Notes: generated from the letters alone by a model not told the origin. 64,000 nt of DNA from an uncultured Bacteroidota bacterium (GCA_903842575.1 CAIMMM010000127.1:1-64000), one strand, 5' to 3'; positions 35,752 through 45,291 are shown, numbered from the stretch's first letter. Program-made: numbers and translations.

Positions 35752-37059
35752 TTAATAATGAAAATGTTTGCTTTCTTCAATAAATGGATTTCTTTTTGGA
35801 ACCAAAGGCGCTTTTGTTAAAGCGGTGAATACCACAAAAATGAATAATCCTAAGAAGAAAAATACGGATGCAATTTCTGAAATTCCAATAAACCATCTAT
35901 CGCCAACGGTTGCTGGCATAATCATATTGAAAAAATCTATATAATGGCCTAATAGAATAATGGTTCCAGCCATAACAAGTATCCAAGAAACTCTCTTGAA
36001 ATCGGTATTAATTAAAATAAGAATTGTGAAAACAAAATTCATAACAAGTGCGCCAAAGAAAGGCAGATTATACACTTCTATTCTTGTTATGAAATAGGTT
36101 ATTTCTTCTGGAATATTAGCATACCAGATTAACATAAATTGAGAAAACCATAAGTATGTCCAAAATACACTCATCCCAAACATAAATTTAGCTAAATCAT
36201 GAATGTGACTTGTATTTACATTTTCTAAATAACCTTTTGATTTTAAATATAAAGTAATCATACAAATGGTAGTGATACCGCTTACAAAGAAACTTGCAAA
36301 TACATACCACCCAAATAATGTACTAAACCAATGTGGATCAACTGACATAATCCAATCCCAAGACATAATAGATTCAGTTACGATAAAGAAAACCAAAAAC
36401 ATGGCCGATATGTTGAAATTCTTTTTATAATTACTATTGTCTGTAGATTCATCTTGAGCCAAGCAATTTTTTCTAGAGAAATATCTGTAAGTATTCCAAC
36501 CTATTAAAAATACGGCTGCTCTAATAATCCAAAACGGAAAGTTCAAATAGCCTACTTTACCTTGTAATAATTTATCATGTGCTACTACATCATTATCCAA
36601 CCAAACAAATAAATGATTGTAATGTAATCCGCAAAGGACTAAGAATATAAAAAAGATAACGGAACCAACAGGCAAATAGGCGGTTATTCCTTGCATTACT
36701 CTGAATAATACGGGTGACCAACCTGCTTGTGCCACTTGTTGAATACCATAAAAGGCTAAAACCCCTAATGAAATTAACAAAAAGAAAATGCAAGCAACGT
36801 ATAAAGCTGCCCACGGTTTGTTTTGCAACTGATGTAAAACATGCTCTTTGTGTTCAGCATCGGCTTTTGCATCATGTGCTTCGTGAGTAGAAGCTGTAGC
36901 TTCGTGACCTCCTTCATGATGAGCTTCTTCCGCTTTCAAAATGGTCTCAACATCTTGAATTGTTTTGGGTGCAGTTAAAAAACCATATCCAATTCCAAGT
37001 ACTCCAAGAAGCATTAGAATGAATGAGAAAGTTTTTAATTTACTTGAAAATGTATACAT
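35752..37059 (-). CDS. actF: Alternative complex III subunit ActF (quinol:cytochrome c oxidoreductase membrane subunit)
   Basis: The 435-residue integral membrane protein has about 10 hydrophobic helices. Like other ActF proteins it resembles part of an NrfD-type fold (SMSWDWIMSVDPHWFSTLFGWYVF, WYANIPEEITYF). A His-rich loop (EEAHHEGGHEATASTHEAHD, about residues 42-61) follows the first helix. ActF and ActC form the quinol-side membrane core of ACIII. It is 28 bases after actE and 19 before coxB. Order and content match the ACIII operon known from F. johnsoniae, whose ACIII forms a supercomplex with aa3 oxidase. A quinol-site assignment cannot be made from sequence alone. Confidence 0.93.
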   Translation of the reverse strand: MYTFSSKLKTFSFILMLLGVLGIGYGFLTAPKTIQDVETILKAEEAHHEGGHEATASTHEAHDAKADAEHKEHVLHQLQNKPWAALYVACIFFLLISLGVLAFYGIQQVAQAGWSPVLFRVMQGITAYLPVGSVIFFIFLVLCGLHYNHLFVWLDNDVVAHDKLLQGKVGYLNFPFWIIRAAVFLIGWNTYRYFSRKNCLAQDESTDNSNYKKNFNISAMFLVFFIVTESIMSWDWIMSVDPHWFSTLFGWYVFASFFVSGITTICMITLYLKSKGYLENVNTSHIHDLAKFMFGMSVFWTYLWFSQFMLIWYANIPEEITYFITRIEVYNLPFFGALVMNFVFTILILINTDFKRVSWILVMAGTIILLGHYIDFFNMIMPATVGDRWFIGISEIASVFFFLGLFIFVVFTALTKAPLVPKRNPFIEESKHFHY

Positions 37060-37087
37060 AGCTATAACAATCTGTTTGTTCTATAAA

Positions 37088-37651
37088 TTATAATTTGCTT
37101 TTAAGTTCTATCACATAAGCGGCAATTTGCCAGCGCTCTTGTTGACTTAATTGATTGGCATAAGAACCCATTGCGTTCAAACCATAAGTTTGAACATGGA
37201 AAATACTTCCTTCGGTAATTGTAGGTCTGTCTTTATAACTAGGCACACCAAGGAATTTTTGTTGTTTCACTAATTTCCCTTGACCATCGCCAGCATTACC
37301 GTGACAAATAGCGCAGTAAATTTCAAAAAGTGCTTGTGCATTTTTCATATCAACTGTTGTTGAATCTAAAGGAGATTTTAGTGTTGCTTTAGCCATTTCA
37401 TACCCAGCGGTTGTATTTGGAATTTCATAAGGCACAAAACCTCTTTTTATTGTTCCATCAGGTGGTACTTGACCTACTTTCCCATTTTCTCCAGTAGGAG
37501 AATTAAATGCAGTTGATTCAGCGTTAGTTTCATAACTAATCGGCTCATACATATTTGGCATGTATTGATAGTTCGGATTCAGTTTATCTTGACAAGATGA
37601 AACCGAGACTACTATCCCTAACACCACTATTATTTTAAGTAAACTCTTCAT
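37088..37651 (-). CDS. actE: Alternative complex III subunit ActE, monoheme cytochrome c
   Basis: This is a lipidated monoheme cytochrome c on the outer face of the inner membrane. The lipoprotein signal ends at C20 (SVSSCQDKL). The heme-binding motif C113-A-I-C-H117 sits in FEIYCAICHGNAGDGQG, and a methionine ligand is likely in the YGLNAMGSYANQLS region. The 187-residue length is usual for ActE. It gives electrons onward to the oxidase, directly or through ActA. It lies 4 bases after actD and 28 before actF, inside the ACIII-oxidase operon. Confidence 0.94.
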   Translation of the reverse strand: MKSLLKIIVVLGIVVSVSSCQDKLNPNYQYMPNMYEPISYETNAESTAFNSPTGENGKVGQVPPDGTIKRGFVPYEIPNTTAGYEMAKATLKSPLDSTTVDMKNAQALFEIYCAICHGNAGDGQGKLVKQQKFLGVPSYKDRPTITEGSIFHVQTYGLNAMGSYANQLSQQERWQIAAYVIELKSKL

Positions 37652-37655
37652 AGCT

Positions 37656-38183
37656 TTATTCGTGCTTATCTATTACTTTAACTTCTACTGCTCCAGTGCT
37701 TTTGAAAAACTTCAAAAGTTCCTCTTCATTGTTGTTAACTGCAACTTCCATTAAGAAATGGTCATCTGTAGTTCTTAAATCTGGATTTTCAGCTTTTTTA
37801 AACGGCCATAATCTGCTTCGCATATAAAAGGTAATAACCATTAGATGCGCTGCAAAAAATACAGTCATTTCAAACATAACGGGAACAAACGCTGGCATAT
37901 TTTGATAATAGGCGAAACTTGGTTTCCCTCCAATATCTTGTGGCCAATCTTGAATCATGATATAATTCATCAAAACTATAGATACCGTTAAACCAAGGCA
38001 ACCATACATAAAAGCACAAATTGCTAAACGTGTTGGCGCAAGTCCCATAGCTTTATCCAACCCATGAACTGGGAAAGGTGTAAAAACTTCTTCTATATGA
38101 TGATGCGCTGCTCTTGTTTTGTGCACTGCATCCATCAATACATCATCGTCATTATAAATGGCGTGTATCACTTTATTACTCAT
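37656..38183 (-). CDS. actD: Alternative complex III subunit ActD (DUF3341)
   Basis: The 175-residue DUF3341 protein has two transmembrane helices (about 55-80 and 100-125) linked by IMIQDWPQDIGGKPSFAYYQN. The N-terminal domain (VIHAIYNDDDVLMDAVHKTRAA) is of the ferredoxin-like type found in ActD. It holds no cofactor in known ACIII structures and contacts ActC and ActB. Its start overlaps the actC end by 8 bases, which shows tight translation coupling, and it is followed by actE after 4 bases. Confidence 0.94.
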   Translation of the reverse strand: MSNKVIHAIYNDDDVLMDAVHKTRAAHHHIEEVFTPFPVHGLDKAMGLAPTRLAICAFMYGCLGLTVSIVLMNYIMIQDWPQDIGGKPSFAYYQNMPAFVPVMFEMTVFFAAHLMVITFYMRSRLWPFKKAENPDLRTTDDHFLMEVAVNNNEEELLKFFKSTGAVEVKVIDKHE

Positions 38184-39579
38184 GATGTGATTCTTTATTA
38201 GCTTCTCTATTTTTTTTATAATATTCTCCAGACATTTTCAATATTGTTTTAACCTCTGCTTGAGCAATCACAGGGAATGTTCGAGCATATAAAAGGAATA
38301 ATACAAAGAAGAAACCTATGGTGCCAATGAAAATTCCAATATCAATAAAGGTTGGCTGGAACATTGTCCATGATGATGGAAGATAATCTCTGTGCAATGA
38401 AGTCACGATAATTACAAATCGTTCAAACCACATTCCAATATTTACTACGATGGAAATTATGAAAGAAAACAAAATACTTGTTCTCAATTTTTTAAACCAC
38501 ATAAACTGTGGAGAAAATACATTACAAGTCATCATCGACCAATATGCCCACCAGTAAGGTCCGGTAGCTCTGTTTAAGAAGGCGTATTGTTCGTATTCTA
38601 CTCCTGAGTACCATGCGATGAAAAGCTCAGTAATATAAGCAACACCAACAATAGAACCGGTAATCATAATTACGATATTCATCAATTCAATATGTTGAAC
38701 CGTTATGTATGCTTCAAGATTTGAGACTTTTCTCATAATAATAAGCAAGGTATTTACCATTGCAAATCCAGAAAAAACAGCCCCTGCAACAAAATATGGC
38801 GGGAAAATTGTGGTATGCCAACCCGGAATTACCGAGGTAGCAAAATCCATAGATACAATAGTATGCACAGAAAGTACTAGTGGTGTTGCTAAACCAGCAA
38901 GAACCAAAGAAACTTCTTCAAAACGTTGCCAATCTTTTGCTCTTCCACTCCAACCAAAACTTAAAATGGTATAAATCTTTTTAGTAAATGGGGTTACTGC
39001 TCTATCTCTAAGCATAGCAAAATCGGGTAATAAACCAGTCCACCAAAACACCAAGGATACAGAAAGATATGTTGAAATCGCGAATACGTCCCAAAGTAAT
39101 GGTGAATTAAAGTTTACCCAAAGTGATCCAAACTGATTTGGTATTGGAACAACCCAATACGCTAACCATGGACGACCCATGTGAATAATTGGAAATATAG
39201 CTGCTTGTATTACAGAGAAAATTGTCATGGCTTCTGCAGAACGGTTAATCCCCATTCTCCAACGTTGACGAAATAATAAAAGTACCGCAGAAATTAGGGT
39301 TCCAGCGTGACCAATACCAACCCACCAAACGAAGTTTGTAATATCCCAAGCCCAACCAACTGTTTTATTTAATCCCCATGAACCTATACCAGTAGATATC
39401 GTATAAACAATACAACTTACTCCCCAAAGGAAAGCTATAAGTGCAATTGAAAATACAATCCACCACTGTCTGTTTGCTCTACCTTCAACAGGTGCAGCGA
39501 CATCAACTGTTACATCGTGATATGATTTATCACCTATAATTAAAGGTTTTCTAATGGGTGCTTCGTAGTGAGACGACAT
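38176..39579 (-). CDS. actC: Alternative complex III subunit ActC (NrfD/PsrC family)
   Basis: This is a 467-residue NrfD/PsrC-type quinol-binding membrane subunit with about 10 helices. Conserved parts include WVGIGHAGTLISAVLLLFRQRWRMGINRSAEAM, HMGRPW and YFVAGAVFSGFAMV. It starts with a cytosolic or surface segment (MSSHYEAPIRKPLIIGDKSYHD). It passes electrons from menaquinol to the Fe-S clusters of ActB. It lies 123 bases after actB, the largest gap in the operon; that gap carries a heptanucleotide repeat. It overlaps actD by 8 bases. Confidence 0.95.
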   Translation of the reverse strand: MSSHYEAPIRKPLIIGDKSYHDVTVDVAAPVEGRANRQWWIVFSIALIAFLWGVSCIVYTISTGIGSWGLNKTVGWAWDITNFVWWVGIGHAGTLISAVLLLFRQRWRMGINRSAEAMTIFSVIQAAIFPIIHMGRPWLAYWVVPIPNQFGSLWVNFNSPLLWDVFAISTYLSVSLVFWWTGLLPDFAMLRDRAVTPFTKKIYTILSFGWSGRAKDWQRFEEVSLVLAGLATPLVLSVHTIVSMDFATSVIPGWHTTIFPPYFVAGAVFSGFAMVNTLLIIMRKVSNLEAYITVQHIELMNIVIMITGSIVGVAYITELFIAWYSGVEYEQYAFLNRATGPYWWAYWSMMTCNVFSPQFMWFKKLRTSILFSFIISIVVNIGMWFERFVIIVTSLHRDYLPSSWTMFQPTFIDIGIFIGTIGFFFVLFLLYARTFPVIAQAEVKTILKMSGEYYKKNREANKESHHE

Positions 39580-39587
39580 AATTTTAT

Positions 39588-39615
39588 TTTAGATTTTAGA
39601 TTTCAGATTTTAGAT
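39588..39615. repeat. Heptanucleotide tandem repeat TTTAGAT, 4 copies
   Basis: Four consecutive 7-base units (the third is TTCAGAT) lie in the 123-base actB-actC gap, just before the actC ATG at 39579. No stable hairpin or promoter box is seen there. Confidence 0.85.
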
Positions 39616-39702
39616 TTTAAAAAACCATTTTCCCTACTTATCTATATTTTACAATTATTCCTTTTTTTATTATTGCAATTACATTTATATCAATGCAATT
39701 GA

Positions 39703-42700
39703 TTATGTATTTCTAACTTTAACATGATAAATAACGTTTGGTCTTGTGCCTACGCTTTCTAATAAATGATACATTCTGTCATCTTCTGCTAATTTAGCAA
39801 TTTGAGTTGTTTTATCATTTACATCTCCGAAGACCATTGCTCCATTTGAACAAGCAGCCGAACAAGCCGTTTGAAATTCTCCATCAACAATTACTCTTCC
39901 TTCGCTTTTCGCTGTTAAAATAGTCAATTGTGTTTTTTGAATACACATTGAACATTTTTCCATTACTCCACGAGAACGAACATTTACATCTGGATTCAAT
40001 ACCATACGACCCAAATCGTCATTCATATTATAATCAAACTCGCTGTTTTTGTTGTACAAGAACCAGTTAAAACGGCGTACTTTATATGGACAGTTGTTTG
40101 CACAGTAACGTGTTCCAACACATCTGTTATACGCCATATGGTTTTGACCTTGACGCGAATGTGATGTTGCGGCAACGGGACAAACTGTTTCACATGGTGC
40201 GTGATTACAATGTTGACACATTACAGGTTGAAATGCTACTTGTGGATTGTGAGCTGGATTTTCCATTTCACTAAAACCTCCAAGCGAACCTTTTTTACCA
40301 AATAATCCGTCAAAGTTTTCTTTTTTCTCATTGTCTCCAGCAAAAGTGTCTTCCGATGAATAATATCTATCAATACGCAACCAGTGCATATCACGACTTC
40401 TTCTAACTTCAGATTTTCCTACTACAGGAACATTGTTTTCTGCATGACATGCAATAACACATGAACCACAACCTGTACAAGCATTTAAATCGATAGAAAG
40501 ATTAAAATGATGTCCAACAGAACGATCAAACGGCTCCCATAAATCAACTTTTGTAGCTTCTACTTCTTTATGATCTAATGACACCATCGGAACTTCATTC
40601 CATTCTTTAGCATCTTTTGTATTAAAGATTTCAAGGGTAGTTTCTTTAATAATATCGCCTCTTCCCATCAATGTTTTTTGAGACTGAACACATGCAAATT
40701 CATGCTCGCCTGCCGCTTTTACAATTGATGCTGATTGGACATTATTAAAATTATTATATAGAACGTAGGCATTAATACCTACTTGCATTTCTTCTTTTAA
40801 AGAAACTTTTTTACCATAACCTAAAGCCAAACCTAAAGTCCCTTTTGCTTGTCCTGGCTGAACAATTACAGGCACTTGCATTTTGTTTCCGTTTACAGTA
40901 ATCGTAGCGTAACTTCCATTTAAACCTCCGTTTGCAACGATTTTGTTCTCTAATTTTAATGCATCTGCATCAAATTTAGAAACCGTTAAATAGTTATCCC
41001 AAGAAACTCTTGTAATAGGATCTGGGAATTCTTGTAACCAAGGGTTATTGGCTTGTTGACCATCACCTAAACCGGTTTTGGTATATAAATTTAATTCAAA
41101 TCCATTAGCAGGTTTTGAAGAAGCTAAAGTATTTGCAGCACCACTATAATCTGTTGCCCCAGCTGAATTTGCAGTTGCTACACCAACAGCAATTCCATCA
41201 TGAACTGTTTTGTTCCAAGTAGCTCCGTTAGTATAATTTGCTGAATTCGCTTTTAAATAATCATAATAAGAAGCACTGTTCCCATTACAAGAAAGTAATA
41301 CTTCTTGAAATTGTTTGGTGCTGAATAATGGACGAATGGTTGGTTGTGTTAAAGAATAAGTTCCTTTTGTCAACATTAAATCATTCCATGTTTCTAAATA
41401 ATGAGGTGCTGGAATAGCAATATTTGTAATAGATGCCGTTTCATCTTCTTTTAATGAATGAGCAACCGATAATTTTACTTTTTTCAATCCAGATACAAAA
41501 GCTGAACTATTTGCTAAAGTATAAACTGGATTAACGCCACTCATAATTAAGGTATGAACACTTCCCGCATTCATGTCAGCAATTAATTGCGCTACTTTTT
41601 CGTTAGAACCTTTTCTTATTTGTCTGGTTCCAACTGTTGAAAATGCTTCACTAACCAATGCTTGATTAATAGCCAAAACTAATAATTGTGCATTTTTATC
41701 TTGAATTCCAGAAACCAAAAGACCTTTTGTCCCAGCTGCTTTTAATTGTTGAGCCGCTTTTACAACTACATCTTCGTTATCAACTTTTGAAGTTGAAACA
41801 GTTGCATTTGTAATAACGTTATATATTTTAACCAAGGCTTGCTTTTGATTTGCAACCGACATCGGCACACGTTTGTCGGCAGCAGCACCAGATAAAGTCA
41901 TGTTGGCTTCAAACTGAAAATGTTTTGACATTTTTCCAGCCTGAGGAACTCTTCCTTTTGCATATCCGGAATCATAACTTCCCCCATGCCAATCTCCCAA
42001 GAAATCTGCATCAAGGGAAACGATGACAGCTGCTTTTGAGAAATCATAATTTGCTAATGCTCTTTCGCCATATACCGTTTCGAAAGCATCCAAAGCTGGA
42101 GATTCTGAAACAGCATCATACATAATATGTTTAGCCGTTGGATTATTTGCAATGAATTCGGCAATTAACTTTTCGGTAGTAGGACTTGCTAAAGTATTGG
42201 TCAATAAAACAACTTGACCTCCTTTTGCTTTAGCATCTGCCAAACTTGATTTTATTCTTAAATCCGCTTCTGCCCAAGACGCCTCTTTTTGAGCCATTTT
42301 GGTAGTTTTCAAACGCATACTATCATATAATGACAATACAGAAGCATGAACTCTTGCGTTGGCAGCAAAACTGGCACCAGCAACAGTATTATTTTCTATT
42401 TTAATGGGACGCCCTTCTCTTGTTTTTACTAAAAGATTAGCAAAATCGAAACCATCAAACATGGACGTAGCATAATAATCGGCAACGCCAGGGATAATTT
42501 GTTCCGGTTGTAAAACATATGGAATTGATCTATGAACTGGACCTTCACACGCAGCCAATGAAGCGGCGGCAGTAGTAAATCCAACGTATTTCAAGAAATC
42601 ACGACGCGTAGTTGATGAAGAGGATAATGAATCTTTGTCTGAAAGAAATTCATCCGTTGGAATGGCTTCCACAAATTCATTATTTCTAAGCGTCTCAACA

Positions 42701-42759
42701 ATAGAACTATTTTCGTTTAGTTCTTCAACACTTTTCCAGTATTTTTTGTTTGATGACAT
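39703..42759 (-). CDS. actB: Alternative complex III subunit ActB (Fe-S / molybdopterin-like oxidoreductase)
   Basis: This 1018-residue subunit fuses a molybdopterin-oxidoreductase-like region (without evidence for a bound cofactor) to a four-cluster Fe-S region. Its N-terminus has a Tat-like motif, T51-R52-R53-D-F-L-K, and a hydrophobic stretch ending in C71. The last about 260 residues carry the Fe-S ligands: CTGCGSCVIAC, CQHCNHAPCETVC, a third set in YNRCVGTRYCANNC and CSMCIQ with CSAACS. It transfers electrons from ActC to the cytochromes, on the periplasmic side. It is 33 bases after actA and 123 before actC. Identification is secure. Confidence 0.96.
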   Translation of the reverse strand: MSSNKKYWKSVEELNENSSIVETLRNNEFVEAIPTDEFLSDKDSLSSSSTTRRDFLKYVGFTTAAASLAACEGPVHRSIPYVLQPEQIIPGVADYYATSMFDGFDFANLLVKTREGRPIKIENNTVAGASFAANARVHASVLSLYDSMRLKTTKMAQKEASWAEADLRIKSSLADAKAKGGQVVLLTNTLASPTTEKLIAEFIANNPTAKHIMYDAVSESPALDAFETVYGERALANYDFSKAAVIVSLDADFLGDWHGGSYDSGYAKGRVPQAGKMSKHFQFEANMTLSGAAADKRVPMSVANQKQALVKIYNVITNATVSTSKVDNEDVVVKAAQQLKAAGTKGLLVSGIQDKNAQLLVLAINQALVSEAFSTVGTRQIRKGSNEKVAQLIADMNAGSVHTLIMSGVNPVYTLANSSAFVSGLKKVKLSVAHSLKEDETASITNIAIPAPHYLETWNDLMLTKGTYSLTQPTIRPLFSTKQFQEVLLSCNGNSASYYDYLKANSANYTNGATWNKTVHDGIAVGVATANSAGATDYSGAANTLASSKPANGFELNLYTKTGLGDGQQANNPWLQEFPDPITRVSWDNYLTVSKFDADALKLENKIVANGGLNGSYATITVNGNKMQVPVIVQPGQAKGTLGLALGYGKKVSLKEEMQVGINAYVLYNNFNNVQSASIVKAAGEHEFACVQSQKTLMGRGDIIKETTLEIFNTKDAKEWNEVPMVSLDHKEVEATKVDLWEPFDRSVGHHFNLSIDLNACTGCGSCVIACHAENNVPVVGKSEVRRSRDMHWLRIDRYYSSEDTFAGDNEKKENFDGLFGKKGSLGGFSEMENPAHNPQVAFQPVMCQHCNHAPCETVCPVAATSHSRQGQNHMAYNRCVGTRYCANNCPYKVRRFNWFLYNKNSEFDYNMNDDLGRMVLNPDVNVRSRGVMEKCSMCIQKTQLTILTAKSEGRVIVDGEFQTACSAACSNGAMVFGDVNDKTTQIAKLAEDDRMYHLLESVGTRPNVIYHVKVRNT

Positions 42760-42792
42760 CGTATATAAATATTAGCTTCTTAAATTATTTTA

Positions 42793-44124
42793 TTAATAGT
42801 GGCATTTACCACATTCTAAACCTCCCATTTGTGCTGCAGTCAATTTGTCTACACCATATTTTTTCGAAAGTTCTGCGTGAATTTTGTCATAGTATTTATT
42901 ACCTTCCATTTTTACATCAGTAGTGCGGTGACATTTAATACACCAACCCATGGTTAAAGGGGCAAATTGTTTTTGCACTTCATAAGTTTGAACGGGACCA
43001 TGACATGTTTGACATTCAATACCAGCAACCGTAACGTGTTGTGAGTGGTTAAAATAAGCAAAATCAGGAAGATTATGAATACGTACCCATTTCACTGGGC
43101 TTGTTTTGCCTGTATATTTTTGATTTGCTTTATCCCAACCTACAGCATCATATAATTTTTGAATTTGTTGGTCGTAAAAAGCTTTTGAATGATCTGGTGT
43201 TGCAGTGGTGTCCGAAACTTCAGAAATGTTTTTATGACAATTCATACATACATTTAATGAAGGAATACCAGCATTTTTACTAACACGAGCTGCGGAGTGA
43301 CAGTATTTACAATTAACACCATTACTTCCTGCGTGAATTCTATGTGAATAATGAATAGGCTGTATAGGCTCATAATTTTGGTCAACACCAATTTGCATTA
43401 CCCAACTGTAGAAAAAGAAAGCCCCTGTTAACAATAAGAAAATAGAAGACACCAAAACTAAAAATTGATTTCTAGCAAAAGCTTTCCAAATTGGTAATGT
43501 AGCTTCTTTTTCAGCTACTTCAATGCCATTTAATTTTGCTACTTTGGTTAAAACATTGCTCACAAAAAACAACATAAGAATCAACATTAACATTACAAGT
43601 GTTAATGCGCCAAGAATGACATCATTTGAAATTCCGTTGTCATTATTAGCTGTTCCAGGAACAGCAACAGTTGCAGGCGGAGGTGGTGCAACTTCGGAAG
43701 TATATGCTAAAATATTATCCACATCTTGTTTTGACAATTGTGGAAAAGGCGTCATTGGCAACTTATTATTATCTGCAAACAATTTCACAGCATCAGCATC
43801 GCCTGATTTTATCAGCTCCGAACTGTTAGCTATCCATTTGTAGAACCAGTCTTTTGCATGGCGACCTATTACACCACGAAGTCCTGGACCAGTTGCCTTT
43901 CCGTCTAGCTTATGACAAGCAGCACAATTGGAGTTGAATAATGCTTTCCCAGCTATTGGATCACCACCTGCAGCAGGAGCGACTGTTGCTGCCGGAGCTA
44001 CTACTGTTGTTGCAGTTGCTGGCGGAGTTGCTTGAGAAAATGAAGTTAAGGAGAGCGTTAGCATTAAAGCTAAACTGTAAATTATTTTCCTTGATATCGA
44101 ATTATGGTTACCCACTTTTTTCAT
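42793..44124 (-). CDS. actA: Alternative complex III subunit ActA, six CxxCH motifs
   Basis: This multiheme cytochrome c anchors ACIII on the periplasmic side. The N-terminal part (about 50-150) is a monoheme cytochrome c domain with C67-A-A-C-H71, followed by a membrane helix (about 170-190). A second helix and a pentaheme region then carry CKYCH, CMNCH, CQTCH, CIKCH and the C-terminal CGKCH. That makes six heme sites in total; the canonical ActA core has five, so the N-terminal domain appears to be a fused monoheme cytochrome. The N-terminus is Ala/Thr/Pro-rich (PPATATTVVAPAATVAPAAG). It is the first gene of the operon, with the promoter at 44208-44236. Confidence 0.95.
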   Translation of the reverse strand: MKKVGNHNSISRKIIYSLALMLTLSLTSFSQATPPATATTVVAPAATVAPAAGGDPIAGKALFNSNCAACHKLDGKATGPGLRGVIGRHAKDWFYKWIANSSELIKSGDADAVKLFADNNKLPMTPFPQLSKQDVDNILAYTSEVAPPPPATVAVPGTANNDNGISNDVILGALTLVMLMLILMLFFVSNVLTKVAKLNGIEVAEKEATLPIWKAFARNQFLVLVSSIFLLLTGAFFFYSWVMQIGVDQNYEPIQPIHYSHRIHAGSNGVNCKYCHSAARVSKNAGIPSLNVCMNCHKNISEVSDTTATPDHSKAFYDQQIQKLYDAVGWDKANQKYTGKTSPVKWVRIHNLPDFAYFNHSQHVTVAGIECQTCHGPVQTYEVQKQFAPLTMGWCIKCHRTTDVKMEGNKYYDKIHAELSKKYGVDKLTAAQMGGLECGKCHY

Positions 44125-44207
44125 ATTGTAAATGATTATCCGCTAATTTGGGAGATTTATACCAATTTAAAGCATAGTAAAATCAACACCTTTATTAAAA
44201 ACTCGCA

Positions 44208-44236
44208 CAAAAATACGACTTATGAACTATTCTCAA
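44208..44236 (-). promoter_or_regulatory. Promoter of the act-cox operon
   Basis: The minus strand has TTG (44234-44236), an 18-base spacer and TATTTTTG (44208-44215), a full Bacteroidota consensus. The transcript would have a leader of about 75 bases before actA. Confidence 0.75.
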
Positions 44237-44313
44237 AACCCTAAATATATCTTAAATATCAATTTATATTAATTCTAAATAATGTTTTCTCTTTTCTTTA
44301 AATTTATAAGTTT

Positions 44314-44321
44314 TACATTTG
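44314..44321 (+). promoter_or_regulatory. Putative -10 of the SPOR / TonB-receptor cluster
   Basis: TACATTTG lies 18 bases before the ATG at 44340. The box is consensus, but no TTG is found at -33. The gap from 44125 to 44339 otherwise holds the opposite-facing act promoter and AT-rich sequence. Confidence 0.5.
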
Positions 44322-44339
44322 CATTAAAATCAATTCATT

Positions 44340-44729
44340 ATGAAAGTTTTAACAAAAATAAAAAGTTTTTCGTTGCTGTTTTTTTTCCTTTTTTTATGCT
44401 CAAAAAGCATAGCGCAGGAAAATAAAATAACGGTAACCCAAGACCCAAAATTTGAACAATTGTTAAATGAAAAGAGAAAAATAAATAGCTCCATAACTGT
44501 AAATGACCGATATAAGATTCAAATCTACAATGGCGACAATGAAAATTCAAGAAAGAAATTAATTGAATTTAAAAAAGAAAATGTGAATTTTGATGCTACA
44601 ATTGTTTTTAGCACACCTATGTATAAAGTATGGGTAGGAAATTTTAAAACACGCATTGAAGCGGAAAAAAACTTAACCGATTTAAAGAAAAAATACCCAA
44701 CCGCTTTTTTGATTAAGCCAAACAAATAA
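44340..44729 (+). CDS. SPOR domain-containing protein
   Basis: The signal peptide is followed by a mature protein with a SPOR-type fold at about residues 55-128: RYKIQIYNGDNENSRKKLIEFKK, then PMYKVWVGNFKTRIEAEKNLTDLKKKYPTAFLIKP, which is the usual two-repeat pattern ending in FRVxVG-like YKVWVGNF and AxLI. SPOR domains bind denuded peptidoglycan; many Bacteroidota SPOR proteins are not linked to division. At 129 residues it is almost only the domain. The stop overlaps the next start (TAATG), so it is translationally coupled with the following gene. Confidence 0.85.
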   Translation: MKVLTKIKSFSLLFFFLFLCSKSIAQENKITVTQDPKFEQLLNEKRKINSSITVNDRYKIQIYNGDNENSRKKLIEFKKENVNFDATIVFSTPMYKVWVGNFKTRIEAEKNLTDLKKKYPTAFLIKPNK

Positions 44730-45220
44730 TGCCTTTTAAAAAAATAACCATAATTGCGCTAGCACTTTTTTATAGTTTTTTCTTGTTCCTATTATCAACG
44801 GATACTTTGTTATCGGATATTCTACAAGTAAGACAAAACATTATCATTCATTCCGAAGCGAAGGAAACTTTAGTGCTTTCCAGACAAGCCTGGGATAGTA
44901 TTGCGAATAAAAAAGAATTTAAATACAACAACAATTACTATGATGTAAAAGATATTGTTATCTATAAAAACTTTGTAAAAGCGGAAGTGGTTAAAGACAT
45001 GTTGGAGCTAATTATTAAAGACATCACGAAAAATTTAAGTGCTAAAGATAAAAAAACTCATTTACTGAATTTTAAGAAATCAATTGTTATTTATTACTCA
45101 AAAGCAACTTCCATTAGCTTTGTTTTTACCTCCAAAATTTTAAAAAATAAATTTTCTTATTGTACCTATAGTAAAAATAAATTTCTCACTTCTCTCTTTC
45201 GCCCACCCTGTTTTAGTTAA
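44729..45220 (+). CDS. Hypothetical secreted protein upstream of a TonB receptor, 163 residues
   Basis: I do not recognise this protein. A signal-like segment (IIALALFYSFFLFLLSTDTLLS) is followed by mixed sequence with many Lys, Tyr and Asn residues (YNNNYYDVKDIVIYKNF). It ends in an unusual short tail, LFRPPCFS. Short proteins with Pro/Cys-rich endings often precede TonB-receptor genes in Bacteroidota, so a role in the same uptake system is a reasonable guess only. It overlaps the SPOR gene stop (TAATG) and precedes the receptor by 104 bases. Confidence 0.65.
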   Translation: MPFKKITIIALALFYSFFLFLLSTDTLLSDILQVRQNIIIHSEAKETLVLSRQAWDSIANKKEFKYNNNYYDVKDIVIYKNFVKAEVVKDMLELIIKDITKNLSAKDKKTHLLNFKKSIVIYYSKATSISFVFTSKILKNKFSYCTYSKNKFLTSLFRPPCFS

Positions 45221-45270
45221 ATCAAAAACCATTTCGATTTTTGAATTGAAATTATTTTAAGAATGCATTT

Positions 45271-45291
45271 TTTGTCTTGAAAACAGACAAA
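45271..45291. promoter_or_regulatory. Perfect palindrome upstream of the TonB receptor
   Basis: TTTGTCT and AGACAAA are perfect 7-base arms separated by 7 bases, ending 33 bases before the receptor ATG. This has the size and symmetry of a dimeric repressor operator or of a small RNA hairpin. It does not match the classic Fur box that I remember. Confidence 0.5.
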
